55,015 nucleotides of DNA. It comes from a virus. The translations under genes were made by a program, and so were the position numbers. Below the pieces are notes generated by a model that searched no databases, was not told the origin of the DNA, and saw only the letters and a program-made list of their open reading frames with translations. Below, in pieces: positions 38,041 through 49,500 of this stretch (positions are counted from its first letter, which is position 1; each line of letters starts with the position of its first letter). The stretch lies in the IMG/VR virus record IMGVR_UViG_3300023179_000134, positions 1-55,015 of that record. One strand, given 5' to 3'.

Positions 38041-41000
38041 ATGGATGTAATAACATTAAATGACACGAATTTTATAGGTTTATCTGCACGCTATAAAGAT
38101 GATGATGCTTTACAGTTTAATCAATCTATAATTTTTTCTGAGCAGAGCATATATCTTTCTTTAAATGATATTTTAAAAGAAATATACGACAATAAGATTA
38201 ACAATTATTCAAATCTTTTTTTAACTAGAAAAGAAGTTCTTTCTTCAGGATTTAACATAGAAAAGCTTGAGCCTTTAGAAGACGAAGGATTCTCAACATA
38301 TATTGCTGCTAATGCAGCTGGAACAATAGTTCCTACCACAAAGTTCTGGACTGTTGAAGAACCGGCAGTAAATGTAAATGTTGCTCAAGTTAAAGTCGAT
38401 GGTGAGTTTAGTAAAGTTAATAATTCTTATTTTTTTGATATTGAATTGCTTACTGAAAAATTATGTAAAATAACACACGAAAACAATAATGTAGTTAGAT
38501 ATCTTACTGTTGATTATACAGGCAATTTATCTTTTGCAAAAGATGCGGGGTTAGATATTATAGGGCCTTTGAGCCCTCAAATTTTCTATTACGTTTACGA
38601 TAGATCATACAACTACATAGTTCTTATAAAAAATATAAACGATATACCTAAATTCGTTACTTTTAGTGCAAATAATGAGGACCTGGCTTTAACAGATCCC
38701 ATAACAGGTACTAGTATTCCTTACTCTATTTCTTCTGTGTTTAGAGTGCGAGAACGAAATCCATTACCTAATAGAACTGAGCTTATTGACCCGTGGGTTA
38801 GCTACACAAAGAACTTTAAGACGAATTCTCAAGATATTAATATAGATAGAAGCTATGATAATATTAACAGTAATTACTTGCTTAATAATGAATATTATTC
38901 AATATCTGGAAACTATATAGATTTTAATGTATTATCACTTAAAAACGCTTTTACACCTGAATATAACATATCACGCGCAAACCCATTTTTTGACGAACTT
39001 AATGTAGAGTTTAGAGATTATCAGAAACTACATACAGGCTCTTATCAAAATTTAGGTTCAGACAATATTACCGCTGGATATGAAGCATACACAAATTCAA
39101 TTATATTAAAAAAAGATAAGGTAACGTACTTTCATATACCGCAAGTTTTTTACCCGTTTTTAAGGCTAAATATTAACGATTCAGGGCTTACAGATGCGGG
39201 CGCTATAGCAGGCGATCACCCGCTTAAATCAGATAAAATTTTTAAGAAAAAAGCAGATTATAAATATACTTCTAATTTTGGTGATACTGCAGAAGAAAAT
39301 TCAGGTGAATTTTTATGTGCGTGGCTTTCAGGTAATACAAATCCAAGCGTAAGACCTATATGGGTTGACAGATACTATAATCCAAAAAAGGTTTCAGGTT
39401 ATCAAGCGCTTACAGCTTCTGACTTTAAAGCTATAAAATATATTTCTAATTTTGATTGTTTAGTCGATAAAGCTTTCGAAACATTCGCTAAAGAAGTAGA
39501 CGTTTTTGATAAGCCTTCAGATTTAATTTTTGAAAAAGGAACATATTATGCCTACCATCACTACGGTCCTAGCGATGTCGACAAGTTTATAGAAACTCTT
39601 TCCACAGATTTAGTAGAAAAGGGTATTAATTCGTATAAGTTTTATAACGGCTCAGACGCTACATATTCAGCTATTATAAATGATAGTAATGAAATTTCTG
39701 AGTATATTTTTGACGGCACAATTTACGGCTCTACTTCAAGATTATCAGCAGTTCAAGATTCTAATCAATTTACACTAGTATTTGATGGCTACAGCTCTGA
39801 TTGGAATAAACCACTAGGAAACCAATTAGTTGGAAACTATGATCGTGATGGATTTGGTATATTTAATGAAAATTTAATAACACCTACTTTATTCATTCCG
39901 TTCTTAAGCGGTATGTACGTTACTAATTTAAATTATAATGTACTTAACACATTAAAGTTCGATAGTAATATTACTGGTATAATACGACTACAGGGTATGA
40001 ATGATTTTTATGGAATTTTCGAGGACAATAGCTTTAGAAGATTTAATTTAAATTATTCTGAAACTAGAAGAGCATATCCTTCTGATATAACTGATGAATT
40101 AGGAAAAGTTAGAGGTGTTGATTATAATGAAACAGATGCAAGGGCTTTAATAGGCGATGATCCAGGTATTAAAAAAATAATGAAACTAGATTTACTATCT
40201 CATGAAATTACTGATATTACTACAGGTACCTTTAATTTAACAAGATACCCTAGAAGAATATCTAGAGGGCTTAATATTAACTCAACAAACTCTATTGTTT
40301 TATATAATGGTGTGATGTATTTAACGCAGGGCAATAAAGCGGTGCGCGCTAAAGATACAATATTTTATAATTATCTAGACAAACAAATTTTACAATGGAA
40401 AGACATTACAAATTTAACAAGTACAAATCCAATTACAGCGTTTATTTCGCCTACTACTATAAATGATTTTTCCGTTGACTATAATAGTGATTTGTGGATA
40501 GTATTTGATAACAATAAATTTGCAAAATATAGTTATGACAGAGTATTTATTTTATCAGGGCAGTTCGTAGAAGACGACGATAAAAACTATACAAATTATA
40601 AAATCGATTTTACAGCAGATTTTAATTTAGGCATTTACAATCAGTATGCTGTAATAACTAGACAATCGTATGAAGGGGATAAAAAGAATCTTCAATTTAT
40701 AAAAATATCTTTAAGTGGTATTACAGTAAGCAGAGATTATTTTTCGGAATATTCGCCTCAAGGTAATAATTATATATGCAAAACCGTACTTTCTAAAGAG
40801 GTTTTTACAACCTCAACAACATTATCAAGTAAATATTCTAACGGTATTATAATAAATCAAATAATACCATTACAAGACTACACTTCAATAGTTGCATTTA
40901 GTGCAAACACATCAAATTATTTTTATCAATATAAAAATAATGCTTCTAATTTCTCTAATTCAAAATTCCTAACAACATATGTTAAAGACAAATATCCCGC

Positions 41001-41628
41001 AAATAGTATTAATGTAAAAGCTCAACTAACTAATATTTTTAATCAAAATGACACAGTATCAACAGAAATTATTTTTAATTTATCTGCTCTTGATCCAGGA
41101 TATCATAATTTTGCTGTTAGATTTGATGCAGATGGCGGATATATGCATTTGTTTATTGATGGGCAGCAGCAAGGTGTTACAGAATTTTCACCTAGAAAAT
41201 ATAAATTTAGTAATTTAATATATAGGCCTTTTCTTATAGGTAGTTCGAGCTATGCTTATTCTCTTCCTTTATTTTCTTATTTAAAAAATTCTTCGTTTTT
41301 AACATATGATTTTAGAGTTAAAAACTTCTACATATACGACACGCCGTTATTTGATTTTGATATAATGTTCCACGCGAGAAAAGGAATGAATATACAAGAT
41401 ATTGTCTTTGATGTCGCATGCGGCAGACGCAATTATTCAGAAGAAATAGAAAGATATTTTAAATTAGCTGTGCCTGGGTCTAAATCTACACAATATAATT
41501 TAGTTATTAAAAATTCAGGAATTAGAGATTCAGATCTTCAGTATGCTTTAGAGCAGAGAATTTATGAAATTATAAATAGCACAGCTCCTGTCTATTCAAA
41601 GTTAAATACTATAAAGTGGGTTAATTAA
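38041..41628 (+). CDS. Giant virion protein with LamG-like domain
   Basis: 1195 residues, beta-rich, Asn/Tyr-rich, no signal peptide. The C-terminal third has HNFAVRFDADGGYMHLFIDGQQQGVTEF (about 1022-1049), the strand-turn pattern of laminin-G/concanavalin-like domains, followed by FRVKNFYIYDTPLFDFDIMFHARKG. A central SDWNKPLGNQ region and an NDFSVDYNSDLWIVFDNN blade hint at a propeller-like part. Codons flow directly into the next gene, whose ATG abuts the stop. Probably a baseplate arm or fibre component; sugar binding by the LamG part is possible. Confidence 0.6.
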   Translation: MDVITLNDTNFIGLSARYKDDDALQFNQSIIFSEQSIYLSLNDILKEIYDNKINNYSNLFLTRKEVLSSGFNIEKLEPLEDEGFSTYIAANAAGTIVPTTKFWTVEEPAVNVNVAQVKVDGEFSKVNNSYFFDIELLTEKLCKITHENNNVVRYLTVDYTGNLSFAKDAGLDIIGPLSPQIFYYVYDRSYNYIVLIKNINDIPKFVTFSANNEDLALTDPITGTSIPYSISSVFRVRERNPLPNRTELIDPWVSYTKNFKTNSQDINIDRSYDNINSNYLLNNEYYSISGNYIDFNVLSLKNAFTPEYNISRANPFFDELNVEFRDYQKLHTGSYQNLGSDNITAGYEAYTNSIILKKDKVTYFHIPQVFYPFLRLNINDSGLTDAGAIAGDHPLKSDKIFKKKADYKYTSNFGDTAEENSGEFLCAWLSGNTNPSVRPIWVDRYYNPKKVSGYQALTASDFKAIKYISNFDCLVDKAFETFAKEVDVFDKPSDLIFEKGTYYAYHHYGPSDVDKFIETLSTDLVEKGINSYKFYNGSDATYSAIINDSNEISEYIFDGTIYGSTSRLSAVQDSNQFTLVFDGYSSDWNKPLGNQLVGNYDRDGFGIFNENLITPTLFIPFLSGMYVTNLNYNVLNTLKFDSNITGIIRLQGMNDFYGIFEDNSFRRFNLNYSETRRAYPSDITDELGKVRGVDYNETDARALIGDDPGIKKIMKLDLLSHEITDITTGTFNLTRYPRRISRGLNINSTNSIVLYNGVMYLTQGNKAVRAKDTIFYNYLDKQILQWKDITNLTSTNPITAFISPTTINDFSVDYNSDLWIVFDNNKFAKYSYDRVFILSGQFVEDDDKNYTNYKIDFTADFNLGIYNQYAVITRQSYEGDKKNLQFIKISLSGITVSRDYFSEYSPQGNNYICKTVLSKEVFTTSTTLSSKYSNGIIINQIIPLQDYTSIVAFSANTSNYFYQYKNNASNFSNSKFLTTYVKDKYPANSINVKAQLTNIFNQNDTVSTEIIFNLSALDPGYHNFAVRFDADGGYMHLFIDGQQQGVTEFSPRKYKFSNLIYRPFLIGSSSYAYSLPLFSYLKNSSFLTYDFRVKNFYIYDTPLFDFDIMFHARKGMNIQDIVFDVACGRRNYSEEIERYFKLAVPGSKSTQYNLVIKNSGIRDSDLQYALEQRIYEIINSTAPVYSKLNTIKWVN

Positions 41629-43245
41629 ATGAATATCTCATTAGAAATACAAAATGAAGGTTTAATTTACGATAGATATTTAGGTGAAGAGCTATCTTTA
41701 CCATACAATTTAGATGATATTAAAGTTCAAGCAAATGATACTGTATCATCTAGTTTAGTTAACTTAAAATTTAAGCATTTGTATGATAATTTCTTATATC
41801 TCTATAAAAATACTCTTCTCGCTTCTAATGTAATTCCCGTTTCATCTACAGCTATAGCTGGTATTACCGCGTCGTCTACTAATTTTACTTGGTATAGGGG
41901 GTTAAGTTCTAGAGAATTTAGAGCTTTAGCAAACAACACATCTTTACAAGGTGTTGATAATACAAAAGCAATGACATTAGTAAAAAATAGAGATTTTGAT
42001 AGATATTCATTATTCACTTCATCTGGAACTGCTATTAATATTTTTAACTTTGATTATAGCGCAACCTATATAGAAAAAGTCTTGACTATAACTCAACTTG
42101 ATCAAGGATACGGAGTACCTTTTAAAAGTGTGTGTGATTTTGAAATAAGCGGTAATAATCTTTTTGTTTTAGACTGCGATCTTAATAGGCTTATTAAATA
42201 CGATGCAAGCGGGTTTTTAGAACTTAACACGGTTTCTAACAATAGATTATTTTACATTGATTCAATTGGTAATTATGGAGATCAAAATGCTAAAACAGAT
42301 TTTTATGACCCTCAAGGAATTACCATTTTTGATAATTTTATTTTTGTATTAGACTCGGGTAACAAATGTATTAAAAAATATGATATTAATTTAAATTGGA
42401 AATTTACATACAGGCTTTATAAGGACTTTTTATCTGCATTTCCCGTAGACATTGCCAATGACAGCACTGGCAATTTGTTTGTTTTAACAGATAATAATAA
42501 GTTATTTATTTATAATAATGAAATTAGTTCTAAAAAAATTATTGATTTAGAACCGCTTAGAGAAGGTGACGAGCAATTTAAAAAACTAGTTTTTTCTAAA
42601 AGCGATTCGAATATATTTTATCTTTATTCAGATAAAAATGTTTATAAGAAACTAGTAAATAAGCCATACAGTACAGTTGGAAAATATTTGCTGTATTTAT
42701 TTAAATATGATGACCCTAATGAAATTATTAAATCATTCGCTTCAGCACCTACATTAGACAATAAAAGCGACACTAATATTTTATTTTCTGTCTCCGGTAA
42801 TATAGGTAAGTTTGGATATTTTTATGATAATTTAAATTTATTTGATATTTTAGCTGTTCGCGATTTTGATATATATAGCTTTGAAGAGAATAACTTTAGC
42901 AGTAATGAATATATTCAAAATTGGGTTTTTAATAAAAATATATCAAAAATTTTACTTGGCATGATGAGATTGAGAGATGAAATTATTGGAAAGTTTATTG
43001 CATCTAAAGACTACAAAGGCAACGTCACTTTTACTGGTACAAGGTACTTATTACCAACAGAATTAAATTCTGTTTATTTTGAACAGGATATGACTTTTTA
43101 TGTTGGTAATAATGAGCTTTTAACAAGTAGTATTATTAATAGACCTCTTATAAAGCTGTATAATATTCAAGAATCTCTTTTAAAAATTCTTGATGCTGAA
43201 ATTTTAAGAGTTCCTAACGACAACATCCCAATTTATTTAAATTAA
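41629..43245 (+). CDS. Virion protein with NHL-like propeller
   Basis: 538 residues, starting immediately after the previous stop. Residues about 150-330 contain propeller-type blades: [50 protein letters not shown] and [18 protein letters not shown], the 'D..G...V.D..n..i..yd' signature of NHL repeats. The N-terminal 110 residues and C-terminal helical part ([20 protein letters not shown]) are unassigned. Likely assembles with the preceding giant protein, given the abutting genes and the shared propeller theme with the protein at 21663. Confidence 0.6.
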   Translation: MNISLEIQNEGLIYDRYLGEELSLPYNLDDIKVQANDTVSSSLVNLKFKHLYDNFLYLYKNTLLASNVIPVSSTAIAGITASSTNFTWYRGLSSREFRALANNTSLQGVDNTKAMTLVKNRDFDRYSLFTSSGTAINIFNFDYSATYIEKVLTITQLDQGYGVPFKSVCDFEISGNNLFVLDCDLNRLIKYDASGFLELNTVSNNRLFYIDSIGNYGDQNAKTDFYDPQGITIFDNFIFVLDSGNKCIKKYDINLNWKFTYRLYKDFLSAFPVDIANDSTGNLFVLTDNNKLFIYNNEISSKKIIDLEPLREGDEQFKKLVFSKSDSNIFYLYSDKNVYKKLVNKPYSTVGKYLLYLFKYDDPNEIIKSFASAPTLDNKSDTNILFSVSGNIGKFGYFYDNLNLFDILAVRDFDIYSFEENNFSSNEYIQNWVFNKNISKILLGMMRLRDEIIGKFIASKDYKGNVTFTGTRYLLPTELNSVYFEQDMTFYVGNNELLTSSIINRPLIKLYNIQESLLKILDAEILRVPNDNIPIYLN

Positions 43246-43246
43246 T

Positions 43247-46200
43247 ATGGCAAAATATATTTTTAGACTTAACACAGGTAAAGGGCAGCCATATGTTCCG
43301 CCAGTACTGCCTTCTCCAACCCCTACTGAGACTGTAACACCAACAGTAACACCTACTATTACTGGAACATCTAATGTTGCGCAGTCACCCACACCTACAA
43401 CTACTGCAACACCAACAAAGACACCGACACCTTCAACTACTTCTACGAATACGCCAACCCCTAGCGTTACCATTACAGCTACACCAACATTAAGCATAAC
43501 CCCTTCAGCCTCTGTAACACCGACAACAACTACCACGTCGACAAATACCCCAACACCTACTACTTCACCTACAACAACAGAAATCAGTACACAAACACCA
43601 ACAATCACCCCTACTAATACTTTAACGCCTAGTTCTACTGTAACATCTACTGCAACATTAACGCCTACACCTTCAGTTACTGAAACAGTAACACCTACTA
43701 CTACACCCACCGAAACACCGACTTCTACAGTAACACCTACTACTACACCTACTGAAACACCGACTTCTACAGTAACACCTACTACTACACCTACTGAAAC
43801 ACCTACTCCGACAGAAACACCTACACCTACAGAGACTATAACACCGACAACTACAACAACAGTTACAATTACCCCCACAAGCACTAATAATCCCACGCCT
43901 ACCCCTACAGAAACACCTACAAATACACCTTCATCTACTGAAACATCTACACCTACTCCTACAGTAACGCCGACGATCACCCCTACTACTTCTGAAACAT
44001 CTACACCTACTCCTACAATAACACCATCTGAGACAGCTACAGTAACACCGTCAGTCACAGAAACACCTACTTTAACTGTTACACCTTCTATTACAGAAAC
44101 GTTAACCCCTACTAATACCCCCACATGTACTTTAACAGTAACACCCACAGAAACTGTAACACCGACGCCGACATCCACAGAGACGCCTACTCCTACCGTA
44201 ACACCAACAGCTACAGTTACCGTAACGCCTACAAGAACATCAGCTGAAACGCCTACTCCTACTGAAACAGTAACTTCTACACCGACTACAACATCAACCG
44301 TAACACCAACCGTGACACCAACAGTTACTGAGACTGCTACTCCAACTACTACAGAAACGCCTACACCTACCGTAACCACGTCTATTACAGAAACACCTAC
44401 TTCGACAGAAACCCCGACTCTCACTCCTACGGTTACACCTACAGTTACTAAAACTTTAACGCCAACCGCTACTTCTACAGAAACCCCCACAAACACACCT
44501 ACCTCTACACCGACAATAACACCTTCAAATACAATCGATTTAACTGCTACACCAACAACAACTTCTACACCGACCAAAACAGCTACGCCAACGCAGACAA
44601 CGACTGTAACACCTACTACTACCGTAACACCTACTACTACAGAAACGCCCACGGAAACACCTACCGTAACACCTACTATTACACAGACATCAACAGTGAC
44701 CCCTACTCCTACAGTTACCGTAACGCCTACAAGAACATCAGCTGAAACGCCTACTCCTACTGAAACAGTTACATCTACTCCTACTGTAACCCCCACTAAT
44801 ACTTCTACGGTAACACCTACTCCTACTGTAACTGAAACAGCAACACCAACCGTAACGCCTACAAGGACATCAGCTGAAACGCCTACTCCTACTGAAACAG
44901 TAACTTCTACTCCTACTGTAACGCCTACACCTACTGAAACTGTAACTTCGACACCAACCATAACACCTTCTGCAACGCCTTCTGTAACACCTACAAGAAC
45001 ATCAGTAGAGACACCTACACCTACTGAAACTGTAACTTCGACACCAACCATAACACCTTCTGCAACGCCTTCTGTAACGCCGACGAAAACATCAGCAGAG
45101 ACACCTACGCCTACCGTAACTGTAACTTCGACACCGACTACAACATCAACTACAACACCAACCGTAACACCAACCGTAACGCCTTCTAGAACATCAGCAG
45201 AGACACCTACACCGACACAGACAGTTACATCTACTCCGACGTTAACGCCTACTGTAACACCTACTGTAACGCCTTCTAGAACATCAGCAGAGACACCTAC
45301 ACCGACACAGACAGTTACATCTACTCCGACTACAACATCAACTACAACACCAACCGTAACGCCTACAAGAACATCAGCAGAGACACCTACACCGACACAG
45401 ACAGTTACATCTACTCCGACGTTAACGCCTACTGTAACACCTACTGTAACGTTAACACCTACTATAACACCTTCAATAACCTCTACTTCTAGACCTCTAA
45501 GCCTATGTGTTTCTGGTGCAGGCTTTACTGCCGTAAATGATAATTACAGCTTTAATTCATTAACTAATAGATGGGAATCTAGTTCAGGGACGTACAGATT
45601 ATATAGAATCGGAGGAAGCCAGTGGGTTATTCAATTACTTAGCGGTACCGCTATCTATTATCAAAATAGTAATACTAGCAGCATACCCCCGTCAACCGGT
45701 TGGACGGTAGGTACAAGCGGAACTGCTCCTGCACCCACAGTAGCACAAGAAATTTGTGCATCACCTACACCAACGCAGTCACCAACAGTTACATCTACGC
45801 CTACTATAACACCTACAGTTACACCTAGCGGTACTGCAGCATCGACACCTACACCAACACAGTCACCTACTATTACGCCTAGTGTAACCATAACATCTAC
45901 ATCTACGCCAACGCAAACACCCACACTGTTTGCATTAGCTGCTTTTGACGAAATTCAAAATTATATAACTGCTACGCCTAGCCCTACAGTTACATCTTCT
46001 CCTACAGTGACACCTAGCACTACAATTACCGCTTCGCCTTCACCAACAGTAACACCCTCCGTTACACCTTCTGTTACTGTAACACCTTCTGTTACTAATA
46101 CACCATCTATAACACCAACATTTACACCGACAAGAACTCTTACACCTACAATAACACCTTCTCAAACAAGAACACCAACACCAACAGATACACCGATAAA

Positions 46201-46531
46201 CGGATCGTATTGGACAACTAGTATTGTAACCGGTACCGGGGCAGGCAATATTTTATCGTTATGCACCGGTGAAGCCGGTATTAACCTTGTAATGACTACG
46301 GGAGCTCAGTTCCAAACTAACTGCGTAAGCGATGGCTCAGGTGATTTTGATTCAACATTAATACGCGTAAATGGTGTTGATTACGCAAATATAAGCTGGA
46401 ATAACAGATCTACAACAAACAGCTTATTTAGGTTTAGAATAAACTCTTCAAGCCCTTGGTATTATTGTTATTACAAGAGAGGACCAGGATTCCCAAATAT
46501 AGTTAATTTCCCTCAAGATAATCTTACTTAA
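43247..46531 (+). CDS. Mucin-like Thr/Pro stalk protein with two globular domains
   Basis: 1094 residues. Residues 1-23 form a short head ([20 protein letters not shown]). Residues 24-748 are an almost uninterrupted array of TPT, TPS and TETPT units including repeats of [16 protein letters not shown] globular domain follows (about 748-838: [35 protein letters not shown]). Further Thr/Pro arrays (838-905, 921-984) and a C-terminal domain (985-1094, [19 protein letters not shown], ending [13 protein letters not shown]) complete it. An extended, possibly O-glycosylated stalk presenting small binding domains is the natural reading. Starts 1 nt after the preceding stop. Confidence 0.75.
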   Translation: MAKYIFRLNTGKGQPYVPPVLPSPTPTETVTPTVTPTITGTSNVAQSPTPTTTATPTKTPTPSTTSTNTPTPSVTITATPTLSITPSASVTPTTTTTSTNTPTPTTSPTTTEISTQTPTITPTNTLTPSSTVTSTATLTPTPSVTETVTPTTTPTETPTSTVTPTTTPTETPTSTVTPTTTPTETPTPTETPTPTETITPTTTTTVTITPTSTNNPTPTPTETPTNTPSSTETSTPTPTVTPTITPTTSETSTPTPTITPSETATVTPSVTETPTLTVTPSITETLTPTNTPTCTLTVTPTETVTPTPTSTETPTPTVTPTATVTVTPTRTSAETPTPTETVTSTPTTTSTVTPTVTPTVTETATPTTTETPTPTVTTSITETPTSTETPTLTPTVTPTVTKTLTPTATSTETPTNTPTSTPTITPSNTIDLTATPTTTSTPTKTATPTQTTTVTPTTTVTPTTTETPTETPTVTPTITQTSTVTPTPTVTVTPTRTSAETPTPTETVTSTPTVTPTNTSTVTPTPTVTETATPTVTPTRTSAETPTPTETVTSTPTVTPTPTETVTSTPTITPSATPSVTPTRTSVETPTPTETVTSTPTITPSATPSVTPTKTSAETPTPTVTVTSTPTTTSTTTPTVTPTVTPSRTSAETPTPTQTVTSTPTLTPTVTPTVTPSRTSAETPTPTQTVTSTPTTTSTTTPTVTPTRTSAETPTPTQTVTSTPTLTPTVTPTVTLTPTITPSITSTSRPLSLCVSGAGFTAVNDNYSFNSLTNRWESSSGTYRLYRIGGSQWVIQLLSGTAIYYQNSNTSSIPPSTGWTVGTSGTAPAPTVAQEICASPTPTQSPTVTSTPTITPTVTPSGTAASTPTPTQSPTITPSVTITSTSTPTQTPTLFALAAFDEIQNYITATPSPTVTSSPTVTPSTTITASPSPTVTPSVTPSVTVTPSVTNTPSITPTFTPTRTLTPTITPSQTRTPTPTDTPINGSYWTTSIVTGTGAGNILSLCTGEAGINLVMTTGAQFQTNCVSDGSGDFDSTLIRVNGVDYANISWNNRSTTNSLFRFRINSSSPWYYCYYKRGPGFPNIVNFPQDNLT
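43319..45490 (+). repeat. Degenerate Thr/Pro-coding repeat array
   Basis: About 2.2 kb of 6-, 12- and longer-period repeats built on ACACCTACT/ACACCGACA-type units. Larger near-identical blocks occur in the last 0.8 kb, such as ACATCAGCAGAGACACCTAC repeated from about 45074 on. Codons vary freely at third positions in the first part but are nearly identical in the later blocks, implying recent duplications at the 3' side. The complementary strand is open for about 600 codons as a by-product. Confidence 0.85.
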
Positions 46532-46554
46532 ATCTAAGGATAATGTTCAAAATT

Positions 46555-46562
46555 AATAAATA
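46555..46562 (+). promoter_or_regulatory. Late-promoter-like AATAAATA
   Basis: Ends 5 nt before the ATG at 46568. Confidence 0.6.
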
Positions 46563-46567
46563 ATATT

Positions 46568-49500
46568 ATGGCTGGTAATGCAAGATTTCATAATAAATGG
46601 CATAGAAGAAATCATCACTCTTCACCATCAATAAATTACCCCGATTCAGCTACAGACCCTATAGCTTCTGCTGCAGAACCGTTTCAGGGTGAAATGGTTA
46701 TAAATGGTTATTTAAGCGCACATGGTGACGCTTTTATTGACGGTGATACGACAATTCAAGGCAATCTCTCTGTATATGGTGATTTATCTTATTTTGACAC
46801 ATATGTTTCCGTTACAAGCTCTCTAAGCGTTGTTAATACAGGACCTGGCCCTGCAGTGGTTGTCGAGCAATACGGTAATGAGCCTATAGCAAGATTTTTA
46901 GACCCAACCAATACAAGCGGTGGAACGAGGTATGCTTTTTCTATTGAAAATGACGGTTACATCGTTGCAAACGGTACTACCCCTGCTTTAAAATTTGATC
47001 AACAAAGTCAATCAGTACAAAAACAATTAGTTACAGTAAACGGAAATATTTACTCTAATAGAAGTGTTGTGTGGGAAACTCCTATGGCTAATACAGTCTA
47101 TGTCAGCACTACTGGATCAGATTTAAATAGCGGTTTAAATCCTTCACAAAAGGTAAAAACGATTAAAAAAGCCGCAAAAGTTGTTTTTGATACATATGGC
47201 CCTAATAAAGCAACCATTATTGTTGAGGCGGGAGATTATACAGAGAACAATCCAATTTATATTCCCGCAGGTACATCAATGATTGGTGAAGGGTTTTTAA
47301 GACGAGTAAATATTAGACCCTATAACAGACAACTTGACATACTATGGCTTAATAATGGATGCTACATCTGGGGGTTTACTTTCAGGGATCATCTTGACCC
47401 GAGCTCTGCTACTGCATTTCCTAATCTTTTGTCCGGAACGCCAGCTTATAAAGTTGCGTTTCAAACTCCAGGTTATGAAATTGATGTTACTCGTCCAGGA
47501 GGACCGTTTGGATTTCCTATAGTATCTAAACCGTATATTACAACCAGTCCCTACACACAGGGCTGTTCTTCTATTAATAGATTTTTGTATGTACCAATAC
47601 AACCCGATCTTTATAATAGCGGGTTTGTCTCAGGATCACAATCTTTTAATTACGCTTTAACAAATGGAGCGCTAACTACCGCCTATATTTTAAGCTCTTT
47701 TAATAACATTACAAGTATTATTGAATCCGGTTCAGCTGTTGCTCCTGCGCAAGTTAATTTTCCCGTGCCTACAGGAGCAGCTGCAGCAGTATCTCTTATT
47801 AATCTTAATAAAACAGCTATTCAACAAGGTACAGTAAATTATGTTAATGATAAATACCCAACTTTTATTTATAATCAAAGCAAATGTTTTAGAGATGTAG
47901 GGTTTATTCTAGATGCTATTACTTACGACTTGACTTACGGTACAAATTTAAGCTCTGTCTCTGCTGGTTTGTTTTATTATGCCGGTAATACTAGCTTAAT
48001 TGCAGGCCAAGAAAAACAGACAATAGATGCAATTAATTATGCAAACTTTTTAGTAAATTATGTTATTGCAAATTCAGCGGTACCTATTTACCATCAACAG
48101 TTTAATACCAGTTATACACTCGCTTCTACTCTTACTTCATACGTAACTATTTGCACGAATACGATTAATAATATTATTCGTAATGGTATAGGCACTCTCC
48201 CAGCACCAACTTATTGGACGCCTAGCGCTCTCGCTGCAGCTGAAGCTAATGATTTACTTAATATTAATAAACCGTTTATTGGTAAGACTGTAATTAATTT
48301 TGTTGACAAAAATTTTCCTGGGTTTGCTTATAATAGAACAAAATGTGAAAGAGATACAGGGTTTATTATAAACGCAATAGTAGGAGATTTAACTAACGGT
48401 AATAATTTAAGTTCTATTTATGCAGGTAGTCAATATTATTCAGGCTCAACAAGCTTAATTAAAGGTCAGGAAATTCCCACTATAGCTGCAATTCGGTATA
48501 TAGACTTTTTATCGAGAAATATTCTAACTAATACTATTGCAATTACCTCTCAATCATTTAACCCTTATCTCTCATCCGGAAAATTTTCAATATTAGATAT
48601 TGATAGATCAATAGATACTATTAACAAAATTATCATAACACAAGATATACCTGCTCCTGTTTATGATATGGACCAATATTATAATCTATCTCTTACTAAC
48701 GGTGGTAACACATCAGCGTTCTTACTAAGCACTTACGATACTATTGTCGGTGTAATAAGCTCAGGCCCTGCAGGCGCACCACCAATTATAGCTACACCCG
48801 CACCTGCTGGAGCATCTTCAGCAATAGCTTTATTATCTAATAATAGAACTTATATTCAAGAGCAGACGATAAATTATATAAATCAACAGTTCCCTACACT
48901 ACGCTATAACGAATCAAAATGCTTTAGAGACGCAGGATACATGGTCGATGCTGCAATTTCAGACTTAACTAACAATACTAATGCTAGTGCAGTTAACACC
49001 GGGCTATTTTATTGGCTTGGGACAAGCAGTGTAATTAAAGGTCAACAATATCAAACAATTTCTGCTATAGAGTATCTTAATAGCATGACTCAAGATGTAG
49101 TTACTAATACCCTTATTGATGCAAAAAGTAACGCTGTATGGTTACTTTCAGCTAACCGTACATTTATACAAAAAGAAGTTATACAGTATATGGATAAAAC
49201 TTATCCTACTTTTGTTTACAATAAAGATAAATGTGAACGCGATGTGGGTTACATTGTTGATGCTGTAATTCATGATATTACATATAGCACTAATGCAAGT
49301 GCGGTAAGTACGGGGGTATTTTATGTAGGCGGAGCAATTGCAGGTCAAGAAGTGCAGACTGTAGCTGCTATTAATTATGCAAGATATTTAATGAAAGACA
49401 TTGTACAAAATATTCCTGCAAGAAATATAGATGCAGGTTGCGGTATTAGAGTAGATGGTGAGCTTGCATTAGGATTTTTAAGAAGCTTTGTAACAGATTC

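Noticed and set aside
43237-45051. 604-codon open frame on the minus strand rich in Val/Gly
   Set aside because: It is the exact complement of the Thr/Pro-coding array; TPT codons read as V-G-V on the other strand. No start signal, and the plus frame has globular domains on both sides.
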